Assembly (NCBI GenBank): GCA_965657195.1
Contig: CBFHNK010000002.1
Coordinates: 1 to 64,000, forward strand
Reading direction: 5' to 3'
Length of the DNA: 64,000 nt
Source of the DNA: TMED14 sp965657195
GTDB taxonomy: Bacteria; Bacteroidota; Bacteroidia; Flavobacteriales; Schleiferiaceae
Notes under the pieces: model-generated
What the model saw: only the letters and a program-made list of their open reading frames with translations
What the model was told of the DNA's origin: nothing
Databases searched by the model: none
Position numbers and translations under genes: made by a program
Shown here: positions 62,751 to 64,000 of the stretch, piece after piece
Position numbering within the stretch: the first letter of the stretch is position 1
Layout: each line of letters opens with the position of its first letter

Positions 62751-63760
62751 TGCTGCAAAGATACCGGTCCTTGGCCTACGCGGTCCACAATTACGCGACC
62801 GTCTTTGCACCAAGGTTTCACGTCATCTTCAACAAACTGAAGGGCTTTTTGTTCGAACGCCGCAGGGTAGAGGATGTGCACATTGGCGCCCGCGTCGAGC
62901 GTAAAGCTGATGGGCACCCCAGAATCTCTGCGGAACCCGCGAATAGACTCAATAATGCGCAAGGTATTTGGCCGCATCAAAATGTAGCTTGGACTGCTCG
63001 ACATCATCAATCCATGCAGGGTCAGGGCTTCGAGCTCAACCAATTCGATAAATGCGTCGAGGTCACCTGCAGCCAAAATTGGCTTTAGCGCCGCTAAGTG
63101 GTCATGGGCCTGCGCAAAGCGCTGCGTGCGGAACGGGTGCGCTTCCATCAACTGGTGCCCCGCCGTACTACTTACCGCCTTTTGACCCACGTCTACGAGC
63201 GCGACTGTATCACAATAGCTGCGGAACACTTCGTGCACCGAGTCAGGGTAGGCCACCCCGAAATCCTGAGACGACCCCGCAACTGAAGGCGTTTCACCCC
63301 AAACTACAAGTCCACCGTAGACCGAACGGCAGGCACTTCCCGACCCCAAACGTGCGAGTAGCGATGCTTCCCTCATTGGGTTGACCACTTCATGACCCAG
63401 CTGCTGCGCAAGGTCCACCATACACAGCGCCAGGGCGCTCATTCCAGATGCACTGCTTGCAATCCCCGACGAATGGGGAAAGGTGTTGTGCGTTTGTACT
63501 CGGAACCCGTAGTCCTTGACCCAAGGCTGCCGTGCGGCAATTCGGTCCACAAACTGCGCCACCTTCGGAACGAAACTCGGCGTATCCACCCCGTCAAGCG
63601 CCACAGTGATTCCTGGAGCATCGGTCAATTCAAGCGTCGTTTCCGTCGCACAGGCATCCAGAGTGAAGCTAATCGATGGGTTACTCGGCAACTGCACGCC
63701 GTACTTGCCCCAGTACTTAACGAGGGCGATGTTGGACGGGGCGCGGAATGAGGACTTCAT
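62747..63760 (-). CDS. mvaD: Diphosphomevalonate decarboxylase
   Basis: 337 residues; ATP-dependent decarboxylation of mevalonate diphosphate to isopentenyl diphosphate. Motifs: APSNIALVKYWGKYG (7-21), THNTFPHSSGIASSASGMSALAL (90-112), GSGSACRSVYGGLVVW (139-154), and ISFTLDAGANVHILYP with the catalytic Asp. First gene of a mvaD-kinase-UbiA unit. No clear TAnnTTTG box lies at its start; the low-complexity repeat array begins directly upstream. Confidence 0.95.
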   Translation of the reverse strand: MKSSFRAPSNIALVKYWGKYGVQLPSNPSISFTLDACATETTLELTDAPGITVALDGVDTPSFVPKVAQFVDRIAARQPWVKDYGFRVQTHNTFPHSSGIASSASGMSALALCMVDLAQQLGHEVVNPMREASLLARLGSGSACRSVYGGLVVWGETPSVAGSSQDFGVAYPDSVHEVFRSYCDTVALVDVGQKAVSSTAGHQLMEAHPFRTQRFAQAHDHLAALKPILAAGDLDAFIELVELEALTLHGLMMSSSPSYILMRPNTLRIIESIRGFRRDSGVPISFTLDAGANVHILYPAAFEQKALQFVEDDVKPWCKDGRVIVDRVGQGPVSLQQ

Positions 63761-64000
63761 CTGGTTTGGCGAGGTTAGCGAGGTTGGCTGAGATTAGCTG
63801 GTTGGCAAGGTTAGCGAGATTAGCTGGTTGGCAAGGTTAGCGAGATTAGCTCGATGGTTACTGGCTTTTGGCTGAGATTAGCTCGTTGGCTCGTTGGTTG
63901 CTGGTTTCTGGTTACTTGCTTGTTGGCTTTTGGTTGAGATTAGCACGTTTGCTTTGCACGATAAGCAAATAGCAAGTAGCTAACAGCTAATAGCTAATAG
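63761..64000. repeat. Low-complexity repeat array upstream of mvaD
   Basis: 240 bases without a gene. Contents in order: 9-bp-type units like GGCGAGGTTAGC; two exact copies of a 26-base unit (63791-63816 and 63817-63842, beginning AGATTAGCTGGTTGGC); 8-bp units AGCTCGTT/GGCTCGTT (63880-63895); degenerate GGTTGCTGGTTTCTGG sequence; and heptamer-like AGCTAAT/AGCTAAC repeats at the end (63967-64000). The 22 bases at 63878-63899 are identical, in the same orientation, to bases 13-34 in the leuS repeat. Confidence 0.88.

Noticed and set aside
1..64000. tRNA or rRNA genes, prophage, insertion sequences, defence islands
   Set aside because: Intergenic gaps are too short for most RNA genes and I saw no cloverleaf, transposase, integrase or terminal inverted repeats; all regions have housekeeping or envelope genes.

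Overview
The window looks like chromosome from a Bacteroidota bacterium, most likely order Flavobacteriales. The support is: a type IX secretion translocon gene (sprA) with three type IX cargo proteins; alternative complex III (actA-F) joined to an aa3-type cytochrome oxidase; a mevalonate pathway operon; neighbour pairs usual for the phylum (ruvA-sprA-gcvH-vanZ-tonB, ftsX-DUF3098-uppP-truB, TlpA-DUF6029-Omp28); and promoters of the Bacteroidota type (TAnnTTTG). By eye the DNA is GC-rich for Flavobacteriales; I did not compute it. Genes are packed tightly, with many ATGA/TAATG overlaps. I see no tRNA, rRNA, CRISPR array, insertion sequence or prophage, and no gene-free stretch above 300 bases.

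Layout: 0-1.1 kb, 5' part of leuS (minus), whose frame runs into a low-complexity tandem repeat at the window edge. 1.1-3.7 kb, ftsX-DUF3098-uppP-truB. 3.7-8 kb, queA and three unrecognised or envelope proteins. 8-13.2 kb, rlmN and mrp-nifU-korA-korB (Fe-S handling plus ferredoxin-linked 2-oxoacid oxidation). 13.2-15.7 kb, yebC, a rhodanese/thioredoxin cluster and a SPOR protein. 15.8-27 kb, actABCDEF-coxB-coxA, a menaquinol-to-oxygen electron path. 27-29 kb, ruvB-queG. 29-34 kb, a minus-strand envelope redox group (TlpA, DUF6029 barrel, Omp28 lipoprotein, and a T9SS-secreted protein with a thioredoxin-like CGPC). 34-44.3 kb, T9SS cargo, ruvA, sprA, gcvH, vanZ, tonB. 44.3-49.3 kb, cysQ, then heme O synthase, oxidase subunits III/IV and oxidase assembly factors. 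49.3-55 kb, a TolC/adaptor pair, tsaB, tag, a YyaL-like protein. 55-61 kb, PiT phosphate transporter, M20 dipeptidase, type B T9SS protein. 61-63.8 kb, mvaD-mevalonate kinase-UbiA (minus), preceded by a second low-complexity repeat array.

The respiratory genes form two separated sets: the complexes themselves (15.8-27 kb) and heme/copper delivery plus remaining subunits (45.1-49.3 kb).

The most unusual things I see are: (1) an 8-bp array abutting a 9-bp array inside the leuS reading frame, sharing a 22-bp exact word with the array upstream of mvaD at the other end; (2) at least ten genes with a perfect TAnnTTTG box only 4-6 bases before the ATG, implying leaderless mRNAs; (3) a fusion of two rhodaneses separated by a signal-peptide-like membrane segment; (4) a cluster of envelope thioredoxin-fold proteins around one outer-membrane barrel, one of them a T9SS cargo.
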